64,000 bases of DNA from Bog-473 sp963779735 (GCA_963779735.1 CAVZZJ010000009.1:124001-188000); one strand, 5' to 3'. Shown: positions 52,316-62,234, counted from the first letter of the stretch. Numbers and translations are program-made. The notes: generated by a model not told the origin, from the letters alone.

Positions 52316-52657
52316 GTGAAGGGCGCGATCAGGCTCGCACTGGGCGGCATCATCGTCATTGCGGTCGGGCGCCTGTCCGCCGCGGGGCTCCTGCCGCGCA
52401 ACATGCTGGCCGGCATCCGGATCCCGTCGACCTTGCGCAGCGACGAGGCGTGGCGGGCCGGGCACGAGGCCGCCGCGACGGCGCTGACCGTTGCCGGGCT
52501 GGGCCCGATCGCCGCCGCGACCATCGTCGGCGTGAAGGCGCCGGACGAGGACACCAAAAAGCTCATCTCCCGGATAAGCGCGGCGTGGCTGCTGGGCTTT
52601 GTCGGTCTCGCCACGGTCCAGGCGAGGAACGCGGCGCGGGCGGCGAGCGGCTTCTGA
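52316..52657 (+). CDS. SdpI-family small membrane protein
   Basis: The 113-residue protein (GTG 52316) has AIRLALGGIIVIAVGRLSAA as a first helix, then LLPRNMLAGIRIPSTLRSDE, a motif typical of the SdpI/DUF1648 family (GIRIPST), and two more hydrophobic segments (TALTVAGLGPIAAATIVGV, SAAWLLGFVGLATVQARNAA). SdpI in Bacillus gives immunity to a peptide toxin; in actinobacteria the role is unknown. Confidence 0.7.
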   Translation: MKGAIRLALGGIIVIAVGRLSAAGLLPRNMLAGIRIPSTLRSDEAWRAGHEAAATALTVAGLGPIAAATIVGVKAPDEDTKKLISRISAAWLLGFVGLATVQARNAARAASGF

Positions 52658-52763
52658 GCCCTCACTTGGGCGGCAGCGAACGGGCGACCAGCGCGTCCGA
52701 CTGCGCCGGATCGACACGGACCAACAAGCCCCCCCCGGCCGCTCGTCGCCACGGCCATGGTGT

Positions 52764-53986
<1,223 letters not shown>

Positions 53987-53990
<4 letters not shown>

Positions 53991-54592
53991 CGGCCGGCCA
54001 GCTCGCGCAGCGCCAGCCGCAGCATCTCTTCCACCCCGACATCGTCGCGCACCCCGTCGAGTGCGCCACGGATCTCCTCGGGTGCGTAGCCCAGCTCGCT
54101 CAGCGCGGCCCGCGCCTCGGCCCGGGCGGTGCGGCTGGCGCCGTCGCCCGTCGCCCCGGGCAGGTCGAGCGAAAGATCGGGGAGATCGAGGCGGCTCTTG
54201 AGCTCTATGAGGAGGCGCGCCGCCGTCTTGCGGCCCACCCCGGGGACGGTGCACAGCGTCTCGAGGTCATCTTCGAGCACGGCGGTGGACAGCGATGCCG
54301 GCGAGAGCACGGCCATGATGGACAGGGCCAGGGCGGGGCCTACGCCGTGGGACCCGATGAGCACCTCGAAGCAGCGGCGCTCGTCGTCGTGGATGAATCC
54401 GTACAAGACGATGGCGTCCTCACGCACGTGGGTGTGGATGAACAAGGTGGCCTCGGCACCCGAGCCGCCCACCATGAGCGCGGCGGCCGTGGCCGGGGTC
54501 ACGGCGACTCGATACCCGACGCCCGCCACATCGACGATCACCTCCCCATCCGCCGAGCGCACCACGACCTTGCCGCGCAAGAGTCCGATCAC
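53987..54592 (-). CDS. ruvA: Holliday junction DNA helicase subunit RuvA
   Basis: RuvA binds the four-way junction. The 201-residue protein starts at GTG 54592 (MIGLLRGKVVVRSADGEVIV; GAGGG upstream), with domain I ending YGFIHDDERRCFEVLIG, domain II helix-hairpin-helix (LCTVPGVGRKTAARLLIELK) and the RuvB-contacting domain III (ALSELGYAPEEIRGALDGVR). It overlaps ruvB by four bases and is 49 bases downstream of ruvC. Confidence 0.93.
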
Positions 54593-54641
54593 CGCCGTCC
54601 CTCCTTCATGCTGTCCGTCTCGACCCGTCTCACGCCCCGTC

Positions 54642-55166
54642 TCACGCCGGGCTCTTCTCCCGAACCAGGGCGGCGCCCAGGGCACGCCGTAGCGGGACCG
54701 TCGTCAGGTGGCACACGGCCAGGGCCAGCGCATCGGCCGCATCGGGCGGGCTGGGCGGCACGGCCAGCCCGAGCACCTTGGCCACCATGCGTTGCACCTG
54801 GTCCTTGGTGGCCGCGCCGTAGCCGACCAGGGCCTGCTTGACCTCGTTCGAGGTGTACTGGGCCACCTCGCTCCCGGCCTCGGCCGCCGCCACCAGGGCC
54901 AGCCCGCTGGCCTGCCCGACCGACATGGCCGTCTTGGCGTTGACCTGGAAGAAGACCCGCTCGACGGCCACCACGTCGGGAGCCAGCTCGGCCACCAGGG
55001 CGCGCAGCTCGGTGTGCAGGATGAGCAGCCGTTCGGGCAGGGGGGCGCCGGGGTCGGTCTCGATCACTCCCGCGGCGCGTGCGGTCAGGGCGCTGTCGGC
55101 CTCACCCCGCCCGACGAGGCCGTAGCCACAGCGTGAGAGCCCGGGGTCGATCCCCAATACGAACAT
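54642..55166 (-). CDS. ruvC: Holliday junction resolvase RuvC
   Basis: RuvC cuts Holliday junctions. The 174-residue protein starts MFVLGIDPGLSRCGYGLVGR with the first catalytic Asp, followed by VVAVERVFFQVNAKTAMSVG with the Glu, TSNEVKQALVGYGAATKDQV, and DAADALALAVCHLTTVPL with the C-terminal Asp pair. It lies in the ruvC-ruvA-ruvB order common in Actinomycetota. Confidence 0.95.
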   Translation of the reverse strand: MFVLGIDPGLSRCGYGLVGRGEADSALTARAAGVIETDPGAPLPERLLILHTELRALVAELAPDVVAVERVFFQVNAKTAMSVGQASGLALVAAAEAGSEVAQYTSNEVKQALVGYGAATKDQVQRMVAKVLGLAVPPSPPDAADALALAVCHLTTVPLRRALGAALVREKSPA

Positions 55167-55253
55167 GCGTTCGCAGCGTAGTCGCCCAGGGCCGCGAGTG
55201 GGTGGACTCCGGCCCGAACTCGCCCCCGCCCCGACCCGACCCCCGCCCCGACC

Positions 55254-56003
55254 TCAGCCCTCGAAGGCGGCCAGCACGGCGTCGGGGATGTCGGCGTTGG
55301 CGTGCACCGCCTGCACGTCGTCGTGGTCGTCGATGGCCTCCAGCAGGCGGAGGACCCGCTTGGCCTCGCCCTCGTCGGTCACCGGGAGCAGGGTGGTGGG
55401 CTCGAGCGAGAGGTCGACTGAGTCGGGGGTGATCCCCGCTCCCTCGAGGGCCTGGCGCACCGCCTCAAGGTCGGCCGGCGCACAGGTGACGATCCAGTGC
55501 TCGCCGTTGTCCGTGAGGTTCTCCGCGCCGCCCTCCATGGCGATCTCCATCACCTTCTCCTCGTCGTGCGAGCGCGGGACGCTGACGATGCCCTTGCGCT
55601 CGAACTGCCAGCTCACGGCACCCGGCTCGGCCATGTTGCCGCCATTCTTGTTGAAGAGGTTGCGAACCTCGGAGCCCGTGCGGTTGCGGTTGTCGCTCAA
55701 CGTCTCGACGATGATGGCCACGCCCGCCGGACCGTAGCCCTCGTAGGTGATGGCCTCGTAGCGCACGCCCTCGAGCTCGCCCGTCCCCCGCTTGATCGCC
55801 TTCTCTATCGTGTCCAGGGGCACCGACGAGCTGCGGGCCTTCTGGTAGGCGGTGCGTAGGGTGGCGTTGGCGTCGAGGTCGCCCCCGCCCTCGCGGGCGG
55901 CCACCTCGACCTGGCGGATGCACTTGGCGAACACCTTGGCGCGCGCCTTGTCCTGGGCGCCCTTGCGGTACTTGGTGGTCGCCCACTTCGAGTGGCCCGA
56001 CAT
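55254..56003 (-). CDS. yebC: YebC/PmpR-family DNA-binding transcriptional regulator
   Basis: The 249-residue protein has the family start MSGHSKWATTKYRKGAQDKA, NATLRTAYQKARSSSVPLDT, KRGTGELEGVRYEAITYEGY, ETLSDNRNRTGSEVRNLFNK, NGGNMAEPGAVSWQFERKG and a C-terminal domain. YebC homologs regulate transcription or, as shown for some, help ribosomes at polyproline stretches. A GGGAGG ribosome site lies before ATG 56003. It is upstream of ruvCAB, as in many bacteria. Confidence 0.94.
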   Translation of the reverse strand: MSGHSKWATTKYRKGAQDKARAKVFAKCIRQVEVAAREGGGDLDANATLRTAYQKARSSSVPLDTIEKAIKRGTGELEGVRYEAITYEGYGPAGVAIIVETLSDNRNRTGSEVRNLFNKNGGNMAEPGAVSWQFERKGIVSVPRSHDEEKVMEIAMEGGAENLTDNGEHWIVTCAPADLEAVRQALEGAGITPDSVDLSLEPTTLLPVTDEGEAKRVLRLLEAIDDHDDVQAVHANADIPDAVLAAFEG

Positions 56004-56146
56004 GTTCCTCCCTAGGAGCCGAGACTGGGTGGACGATTGTACCCGCCGACCCGCAGGGTCAAGCTGGGAGGTGCGGTGAGTTCGGGGCCGGACCCCTCGT
56101 CGGAGCTGGCCGGGGGGCAACCTCGGCTTGGTGATCCGTGTTCCTT

Positions 56147-56152
56147 TACTAT
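56147..56152 (+). promoter_or_regulatory. -10 element for a leaderless monooxygenase transcript
   Basis: TACTAT (56147-56152) is seven bases before the ATG at 56160, the spacing typical of leaderless actinobacterial mRNAs; no Shine-Dalgarno is found. It supports ATG 56160 over the ATG at 56151, which overlaps the -10. Confidence 0.5.
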
Positions 56153-56159
56153 GCGCCCC

Positions 56160-57701
56160 ATGTCGACATCGGCCCCGGCGCGGCGCGGTGACCCCGTACT
56201 CCCCCACCCCCTTCCCACCCACGTCCAGATCGCCATCGTCGGCTCGGGCTTCTCCGGGTTGGGCGCGGCGATCGCCCTGTCCGCCGAGGGCTACCGCGAC
56301 GACCTGATCGTCCTCGAGCGGCGGACGGCCGCCGGCGGCACATGGCACGACAACTCGTATCCAGGTTGCCGCTGCGATGTGCCCTCGAACCTCTACTCCT
56401 TCTCCTTCGCCCCCAACCCGCACTGGACCGAGACCTACTCGGGCCAGGGGGAGATCGAGCGCTACCTCCAAGAGGTGGCCCGGCACTTCGGCGTCGACGA
56501 GAAGGTGGCCTTCGATACCACGCTCGAGGAGGCCTCGTGGGACCCGGCCGGCGCGGTGTGGCGGCTGCAGACCTCACGGGGATCGCTCTCGGCCGACTTC
56601 CTCGTCAACGGCGCGGGCAGTCTCTCCGAGCCGTTCATCCCCGACCTCCCCGGCTCCTCGTCCTTCGCCGGGACGGCGTTCCACTCGGCCGCGTGGGACC
56701 ACTCCCACGATCTGACCGGGCGCAAGGTGGCCATCGTCGGCACCGGGGCGTCGACCATCCAGTTCCTGCCCGAGGTGCAGCGCTGGGCCGGAAGCGTGAC
56801 CCTGTTCCAGCGCACGCCGCCCTGGGTCTTCCCGCTCCGCAATCGCCCGACGAGGGGGGTCGAGCGGGCCGCCTACCGGCTGCTGCCCTGGACGCAACGG
56901 GTGTCCCGGGCCCGCAACTACTGGCTCAGCGAGCTGGTGCTGGGCTCGCTGCTCATCCACAACAGCGCGCGGCTGACGCGCCTGGAGAAGCTGGCCAACG
57001 GCTTCCTGGCCCGCCAGGTGGCCGATCCGGAGCTGAGGGCCAAGCTCACCCCGACCTACCGGCCGGGCTGCAAGCGCCTCCTCCAGTCCAACGACTACTA
57101 CCCCGCCCTGCAGCGTCCCCACGTCAGGGTGGAGACCGAGAAGATCGTCGCCCTGCGGCCCGAGGGCGTCCTCACCGCCGACGGGGTCCTCCATGAGGTG
57201 GACACCATCATTTACGGCACCGGCTTCCGCCCCACCGACAACCCGATGGCGCACAAGGTGCGCGGCGTCGACGGCCGCTCGCTGCGGGAGCACTGGGCCG
57301 ACACCGGCATGCGCGCCTACCGGGGCACCGCCATGCCGGGCTTCCCCAACTACTTCATGCTGGCCGGACCCAACACGGGGATAGGGCACACCTCCCTCCT
57401 GGTCATGATTGAGGCGCAGGTGGCCCACGTGGTCGGCGCGCTGCGGGCGCTGCGGGCGCAGGGCGAGCGGGTGATAGACGTGCTGCCCGCGGCGCTGGAG
57501 CGCTGGAGCGACGAGGTGCAGGCCAAGGCCGCGCCGACCGTGTGGAACTCGGGAGGGTGCTCGAGTTGGTACCTCGACGACGCCGGGCGTAACACCACGC
57601 TGTGGCCCGACTACACCTACCGCTTCACCCGCCGCACCCGAACCTTCGACCCCGGCGACTACGTCCTGTCCGGCGGGCGCTCCGCCGCACCTGCGCCATG
57701 A
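56160..57701 (+). CDS. FAD-dependent Baeyer-Villiger-type monooxygenase
   Basis: The 513-residue flavoprotein inserts oxygen next to a ketone using NADPH and O2. It has the FAD dinucleotide site VQIAIVGSGFSGLGAAIALS, the ERR..GGTW segment LERRTAAGGTWHDNSYPGCR, the BVMO fingerprint FAGTAFHSAAWDHSHDLTGR, and the NADPH Rossmann site RKVAIVGTGASTIQFLPEVQ. Later RPGCKRLLQSNDYYPALQRP and GHTSLLVMIEAQVAHVVGAL match the family. Its stop overlaps the SDR start (ATGA). The operon suggests a ketone-to-ester-to-alcohol pathway. Confidence 0.92.
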   Translation: MSTSAPARRGDPVLPHPLPTHVQIAIVGSGFSGLGAAIALSAEGYRDDLIVLERRTAAGGTWHDNSYPGCRCDVPSNLYSFSFAPNPHWTETYSGQGEIERYLQEVARHFGVDEKVAFDTTLEEASWDPAGAVWRLQTSRGSLSADFLVNGAGSLSEPFIPDLPGSSSFAGTAFHSAAWDHSHDLTGRKVAIVGTGASTIQFLPEVQRWAGSVTLFQRTPPWVFPLRNRPTRGVERAAYRLLPWTQRVSRARNYWLSELVLGSLLIHNSARLTRLEKLANGFLARQVADPELRAKLTPTYRPGCKRLLQSNDYYPALQRPHVRVETEKIVALRPEGVLTADGVLHEVDTIIYGTGFRPTDNPMAHKVRGVDGRSLREHWADTGMRAYRGTAMPGFPNYFMLAGPNTGIGHTSLLVMIEAQVAHVVGALRALRAQGERVIDVLPAALERWSDEVQAKAAPTVWNSGGCSSWYLDDAGRNTTLWPDYTYRFTRRTRTFDPGDYVLSGGRSAAPAP

Positions 57702-58537
57702 GGCGCCCTCCCATCCCCTTGCAGTCCGCCACGGCCCTGGTCACCGGCGCCGGGAGCGGGATCGGCCGGGCCACGGCGCATGCCCTGGCCACCCGGGGCG
57801 CCACGGTGCTCTGCACCGATGTCGACGAGGGCTCGGCCGAGAAGACGGCGCTCGAGTGCGCCGAGCGCTCACGCCCGGGCGGCCTCGTGGCCCACCGGTC
57901 CTACCGACTCGACGTGGCCGACCGCCAGGAGGTCGACGCAGTCGCCGAAGCGATCCACGCTCGGCACGGCGCACTGGCGGTCCTGGTGAACAATGCGGGG
58001 GTGGGAATGACCGGCTCCTTCTCCGACATGACGGCGCAGGACTGGGCCTTCATCCGCTCGGTCAATCTCGACGGCGTCGTCAACTGCTGCTCGGCCTTCT
58101 CCCCGCCCATGCTCGCCGCGCGTCGCGGCCACGTGGTGAACGTGTCGTCCGGTCTCGCCTTCCTCCCCACCGCCAACGAGTCGGCCTACGCGGCGACCAA
58201 GGCGGCCGTCCTCCAACTCTCGCAGTGCCTGCGCGCCGACTGGGCCCCGGCGGGCGTGGGCGTGACCGCCATCTGCCCCGGCTTCATCAACACCCCGATC
58301 GTCACCTCGGCCCGCTTCACCGGGGGCAAGGAGGACCCGCGGGCCCGAGAGCGGCTGGTCAAGGCCTTCGCCCGCGCCCATCCGCCCGAAATGGTGGGGG
58401 CGGCGATCGTCGGTGCCATTGACGGCGACCGGGCCTTCGTGCCGGTGGGATTCGAATCGGTCCTCGGCTGGTACGCCCACCGGCTCACACCGATCGCGCT
58501 CCAGCAACGGTTGGCCCGCCTGATCGGGGCTAGGTAG
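57698..58537 (+). CDS. Short-chain dehydrogenase/reductase
   Basis: The 279-residue SDR has the NAD(P) site ATALVTGAGSGIGRATAHAL with an Asp at the end of beta 2 (CTDVDEG, suggesting NAD preference), the NNAG motif LVNNAGVGMTGSFSDMT, Ser in VVNVSSGLAFLPTANE and the YxxxK pair SAYAATKAAVLQLSQ. It would oxidise or reduce an alcohol/ketone. It is coupled to the monooxygenase (ATGA) and its stop overlaps the hydrolase GTG by one base. Confidence 0.92.
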   Translation: MRRPPIPLQSATALVTGAGSGIGRATAHALATRGATVLCTDVDEGSAEKTALECAERSRPGGLVAHRSYRLDVADRQEVDAVAEAIHARHGALAVLVNNAGVGMTGSFSDMTAQDWAFIRSVNLDGVVNCCSAFSPPMLAARRGHVVNVSSGLAFLPTANESAYAATKAAVLQLSQCLRADWAPAGVGVTAICPGFINTPIVTSARFTGGKEDPRARERLVKAFARAHPPEMVGAAIVGAIDGDRAFVPVGFESVLGWYAHRLTPIALQQRLARLIGAR

Positions 58538-59553
58538 TGCCCCCGCTGCACATCCCCCACAGCCGGCGCGGCCTGCTCACCCTGGGCGCGGCCGCAGCCC
58601 TGGTCGGCGGGGCGGCCGCCTACCGCAAGGTCGCCTCGGTCCACGCCGACCAAGCCACGACCGAAGAGCTGATCCCCGGCGAGGAGCTCGAAACGCTGGG
58701 ATGGGGAATGCTCGAGACGCCCGAGGAGCTGAGCGTCACCACGCCGGACGGAGCACGACTGGCCGTCTGGGACGTGGGCACCGGACCGGTGGTGGTGCTG
58801 GCCCACTGCTGGAGCGGGAGCCACGCCGTCTGGGTCCCGGTCGCCCGGCGGCTCGTCGAGTCGGGGCACCGCGTCGTGCTCTACGACCACCGGGGCCACG
58901 GCGAGAGCAGCCGGGGCACCGCGCCGTTGAGCGTCGAGACGCTGGCCGACGACCTGGCGACCGTGCTCCGGGCCCGCGACGTCAACGACGCCGTCCTGGC
59001 CGGCCACTCCATGGGAGGGATGGCCGTCATGGCACTCGCCACCTACCATCCCGAGCTCCTGGCCCAGCGGGTCCGCGCCATCGTCCTCGTCGCCACCGCG
59101 GCCGCCGACATGGGAACGGGCCCTCCCGTCCTGGAGCGCTTCGCCGCCGGATTCGTGGCATCGCCGGCGGTGTCCTTGGCCCTGCGCTCCCCGGGCGGCC
59201 ACCGCTTCGTGCGAGGTGTGTTCGGCGTGGAGCCCGTGCGCGAGCACCTGGAGCTGACCCGGACGCTGCTCGCTGCGTGCGCCCCGCTGGTGCGCGCCAG
59301 CTTCCTGGCGGCGATCGGCACGGTGAACCTGTTGGAGGGCATCACCACGATCGGGATCCCCACCACGGTGGTGGTCGGCTCGCGCGACCGGCTCACCGCT
59401 CCCGCCCGTTCCCATCAGATGGTGCAGGCCATTCCCGGGGCCCGCCTGGTCACCTTGCGCGATCGCGGCCACATGCTCCCGCTGGAAGACGCCGACGCGG
59501 TGGCCGCGGAGATTGAGCGTTCGGTGAAAGGGAGCAACACCGTCAAGGGCTGA
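58537..59553 (+). CDS. Alpha/beta hydrolase with N-terminal hydrophobic segment
   Basis: The 338-residue protein (GTG 58537) begins with RRGLLTLGAAAALVGGAAAY, a twin-Arg-like or signal-anchor segment, followed by the hydrolase core: VVVLAHCWSGSHAVWVPVAR, YDHRGHGESSRGTAPLSVET, nucleophile elbow AVLAGHSMGGMAVMALATYH (Ser in GHSMGG), Asp region VVVGSRDRLTAPARSH and the catalytic His in LRDRGHMLPLEDADAV. With the BVMO and SDR it would cleave the ester made by the monooxygenase. Confidence 0.9.
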   Translation: MPPLHIPHSRRGLLTLGAAAALVGGAAAYRKVASVHADQATTEELIPGEELETLGWGMLETPEELSVTTPDGARLAVWDVGTGPVVVLAHCWSGSHAVWVPVARRLVESGHRVVLYDHRGHGESSRGTAPLSVETLADDLATVLRARDVNDAVLAGHSMGGMAVMALATYHPELLAQRVRAIVLVATAAADMGTGPPVLERFAAGFVASPAVSLALRSPGGHRFVRGVFGVEPVREHLELTRTLLAACAPLVRASFLAAIGTVNLLEGITTIGIPTTVVVGSRDRLTAPARSHQMVQAIPGARLVTLRDRGHMLPLEDADAVAAEIERSVKGSNTVKG

Positions 59554-59613
59554 GGCGGCGGCGGCTACCGAGGGATCCCAACCGGTCGACTCGCCCTGGG
59601 GCAGGATTGACGG

Positions 59614-59910
59614 ATGGTCCTGCACATCGATTTCCACTTCGAGGTGGGCAAGCACGAAAAGCACCTGGTGGCCTTCCACTGGGGCCAACTCTGGGGCAAG
59701 GTTCTCATCACCGTCGACGGCCAAGAAGTCGTGCAGCGCAACAAGGCGGTCAGCTTCCACTCGCCGCGGACCCGGACCTTCGAGCTCTCGGTGGGTGAGA
59801 ACGAAGTGCATCCGGTCGTCATCGAGAAGACGCAGAAGTCGTTCCTCGGGGGCGCCCGCAAGCAGACCTGCCGGGCCTTCGTGGACGGTGAGTTGATAGG
59901 CGAGTACTGA
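59614..59910 (+). CDS. Small conserved-looking beta protein, function unknown (98 aa)
   Basis: The protein runs MVLHIDFHFEVGKHEKHLVA, FHWGQLWGKVLITVDGQEVV and SFHSPRTRTFELSVGENEVH, with alternating hydrophobic residues typical of a small beta barrel or sandwich. It has no signal peptide or catalytic motif I recognise. It lies 60 bases after the hydrolase operon on the same strand, ahead of the A-free tract. Confidence 0.65.
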   Translation: MVLHIDFHFEVGKHEKHLVAFHWGQLWGKVLITVDGQEVVQRNKAVSFHSPRTRTFELSVGENEVHPVVIEKTQKSFLGGARKQTCRAFVDGELIGEY

Positions 59911-60220
59911 TCGGCGTCGCGTCGCGTCGTGTCGTGTCGCGTCGTGTCGCGTCGTGTCGCATCCCGTCGCGACGTCTCGCGTGGTGACGCGTTCTATCGT
60001 GCTGCCGCGTTGCGTCCTTTCCGCGTCGCGCCTTTCCGCGTCGCGCCCTTTCGCGTCGCGTCTTCTCGCGCCGCGTCCCTCGCGTCGCGTCCTCGTCGCG
60101 TCCTTTCGCGTCGCTCCGCTCGCGTCGCGTTCTCTCGCGTCGCGACGCGCGACGGGGCCGGCGCACTGTGCTCTCACCTCGCCCTCGCCGCAAGGGACGG
60201 GAGCGCGGAACGCGTGCGCG
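59911..60220. repeat. Low-complexity CGCGTCG-type tract almost free of A on the plus strand
   Basis: From 59911 to 60144 only four A residues occur on this strand (59961, 59972, 59987, 59996), and none from 59997 to 60144. The sequence is made of variants of cgtcgcg, cgtgtcg and cctttcgcg in irregular tandem. The opposite strand is correspondingly T-free and reads as an Arg-rich shadow frame, which I do not take as a gene. The remaining stretch to 60220 holds no gene. Confidence 0.85.
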
Positions 60221-60409
60221 CTACTTGCCGACGGTGACCGAGTGAGTGTGGTGGCCGTTCACGGCTTGAGCCGCGCCCACCGGCAGGCACATGACGAGGC
60301 CGCAGATCAGACCTCCGGTCGCCACCTTCACTGTCATACTCACGAGCCGAGCCCGGAGTGGCCGTCCGCCTGCCGTGCGGCCTGGAGCCGCCATTTGCTT
60401 CTTAGCCAT
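60221..60409 (-). CDS. Small exported protein (62 aa), unknown function
   Basis: From ATG 60409, after a GGAAGGTGGG ribosome site, the frame reads MAKKQMAAPGRTAGGRPLRA, then one hydrophobic segment (SMTVKVATGGLICGLVMCLP) ending VGAAQAVNG with an AxA-like cleavage site, and a short His-rich mature tail HHTHSVTVGK. It resembles a secreted microprotein or leader peptide. No family recognised. Confidence 0.5.
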   Translation of the reverse strand: MAKKQMAAPGRTAGGRPLRARLVSMTVKVATGGLICGLVMCLPVGAAQAVNGHHTHSVTVGK

Positions 60410-60809
60410 TGGAATTCCCACCTTCCTTGGACAATTCAGGTTGTCCGGACTCATCCGTCCGAGCACCTGATCTTCACTGTAAGGAAGGAGCCACTATTTC
60501 CGCCGAACGTCGCATCAATAGTCCAACAACACTCGCTGTGAAACCAATCTCATCCGGAAATCCCTGGTAATCGGCCTTTTTTCTGTCAAACGTCGGACGG
60601 AACTCGCCCCGCTTTTCTCCGTCACAGGCCGGCACCGATGGACCCGTGCGATGCATTTTTTCGGCCACAAATGACCCCGTAATAGGAGAATTCATACTCT
60701 GTTCATCTACCTTGGGCCGACAGTCATTGCGAACGACGACATTTCATTTAAGACTGAGTGCCGTACCGATTGGAGCCTTCACAGTGACCGGTCATGACCA
60801 GGAGGAGAT
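60410..60809. other. 400-bp low-GC leader region upstream of glnA
   Basis: GC drops to about 50% (hand count of 60481-60600) against about 70% in neighbours. No convincing gene is seen; two short frames (60474-60695 minus, 60646-60873 plus) are not supported. It probably contains the glnA promoter and nitrogen-control sites; a TTGCGA at about 60728 with TAAGAC-like bases 16 further on is a weak promoter candidate. Confidence 0.55.
60800..60807 (+). promoter_or_regulatory. Strong ribosome-binding site of glnA
   Basis: AGGAGGAG lies directly before ATG 60810 with a core-to-start gap of four bases, unusual in a genome where many genes have weak or no sites. It suggests high translation of glutamine synthetase. 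Confidence 0.7.
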
Positions 60810-62234
60810 ATGCAAAAACGAAGCGCCGCCGAAGTTGTCCAACTCGCGGTGGACGAGGGGATCGAAGTTGTAGACCTCAGGTTCTGCGATCTTCCCGGTT
60901 TGATGCAGCACTTCTCCATACCGGCACACGACCTGACCGAGGACGCCTTCACGGAGGGGTACGGGTTCGACGGCTCGTCCATCCGTGGATTCCAGGCGAT
61001 ACAGGAGTCGGACATGATCCTGCTCCCCGATCCATCCACCGCGGTGATCGACGAGTTCAGGCAACACAAGACGCTCAACCTCAACTGCTTCGTCCACGAC
61101 CCGATCACGTTGGAGAACTACAGCCGGGACCCGCGCTACGTGGCCTTGAAGGCGGAGCACTACCTGGCGTCGACCGGGATCGCCGACACGGCCTACTTCG
61201 GACCGGAGGCCGAGTTCTTCATCTTCGACGACGTTCGGTTCTCCCAGGATCAGCACTCGGCCTTCTATCAGGTCGACTCGGTCGAGGGCATCTGGAACTC
61301 CGCCCGCGATGAGAAGCCCAACCTGGGCTACAAGCCGAGGTACAAGGAGGGATACTTCCCCGTCCCCCCCATGGACCACTTCCAGGACCTGCGCTCCGAG
61401 ATGATCCTGGCCATGGAACGGCTGGGAATCGAGATAGAAGTCCAGCACCACGAGGTCGGCACGGCGGGCCAGGCCGAGATCGACATGAGGTTCGACACGA
61501 TGCTGGCCATGGCGGACAAGTTGATGCTCTACAAGTACATCGTGAAGAGCGTGGCGTTCAACGCCGGCTACTCGGCCACCTTCATGCCGAAGCCCCTGTT
61601 CCAGGACAACGGCTCGGGCATGCACGTCCACCAGTCGCTCTGGAGCGGCGGGGAGCCGTTGTTCTATTCGGAGTCGGGCTACGGAGGGCTTTCGGACATC
61701 GGACGCTGGTACGTCGGCGGCGTGCTGGCGCACGCCCGGGCGATCCTTGCGTTCGCAGCGCCGACGACCAACTCTTACCGGCGTCTGGTGCCCGGTTACG
61801 AGGCACCGGTCAACTTGGTCTACTCGCAGCGGAACCGCTCGGCGGCGTGCCGCATCCCGCTGTACTCCAAGAGCCCCAAGGCGAAGCGGATCGAATTCCG
61901 GTGCCCCGACCCCTCGTGCAATCCGTACCTGGCCTTCTCCGCCATGCTCATGGCCGGGCTGGACGGGGTGGCGAAGAAGATAGAGCCTCCGGACCCGGTC
62001 GAAGAGGATCTCTTCGAGCTACCGGCCGAGGAGCTGGCCAAGGTCGGTCAGGTCCCGGCGTCGCTCGAGGAGGCACTGGCCGCCCTTGAGGCCGATCAGG
62101 CCTTCCTCAAGGCGGGCGGGGTCTTCACCGACGATCTGATCGAGACGTGGATTGACTACAAGAGGCTGAACGAGATCGACGCCGTGCGTCTTCGCCCCCA
62201 CCCCTGGGAGTTCATGCTCTACTACGACATTTAG
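60810..62234 (+). CDS. glnA: Type I glutamine synthetase lacking the adenylylation tyrosine
   Basis: GlnA makes glutamine from glutamate, ammonia and ATP as a dodecamer. The 474-residue protein has YGFDGSSIRGFQAIQESDMI, YFGPEAEFFIFDDV (Glu ligands), the ATP region KPLFQDNGSGMHVHQSLWSG, VNLVYSQRNRSAACRIPLYS and NPYLAFSAMLMAGLDGV. In GSI-beta enzymes the Tyr of the DLYELP motif is adenylylated; here the same place reads EDLFELPAEE with Phe402 (codon ttc, 62013-62015). The enzyme therefore cannot be controlled in that way. Gene context is stand-alone after a long low-GC leader. Confidence 0.95.
   Translation: MQKRSAAEVVQLAVDEGIEVVDLRFCDLPGLMQHFSIPAHDLTEDAFTEGYGFDGSSIRGFQAIQESDMILLPDPSTAVIDEFRQHKTLNLNCFVHDPITLENYSRDPRYVALKAEHYLASTGIADTAYFGPEAEFFIFDDVRFSQDQHSAFYQVDSVEGIWNSARDEKPNLGYKPRYKEGYFPVPPMDHFQDLRSEMILAMERLGIEIEVQHHEVGTAGQAEIDMRFDTMLAMADKLMLYKYIVKSVAFNAGYSATFMPKPLFQDNGSGMHVHQSLWSGGEPLFYSESGYGGLSDIGRWYVGGVLAHARAILAFAAPTTNSYRRLVPGYEAPVNLVYSQRNRSAACRIPLYSKSPKAKRIEFRCPDPSCNPYLAFSAMLMAGLDGVAKKIEPPDPVEEDLFELPAEELAKVGQVPASLEEALAALEADQAFLKAGGVFTDDLIETWIDYKRLNEIDAVRLRPHPWEFMLYYDI

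Noticed and set aside
59819..60193. Arg-rich open frame across the A-poor tract on the minus strand
   Set aside because: Its composition simply mirrors the low-complexity DNA; no start context, domain or codon pattern supports translation.
60474..60695. 73-residue frame upstream of glnA on the minus strand
   Set aside because: No recognisable motif, overlaps the likely glnA control region, and low-GC DNA makes chance open frames likely.
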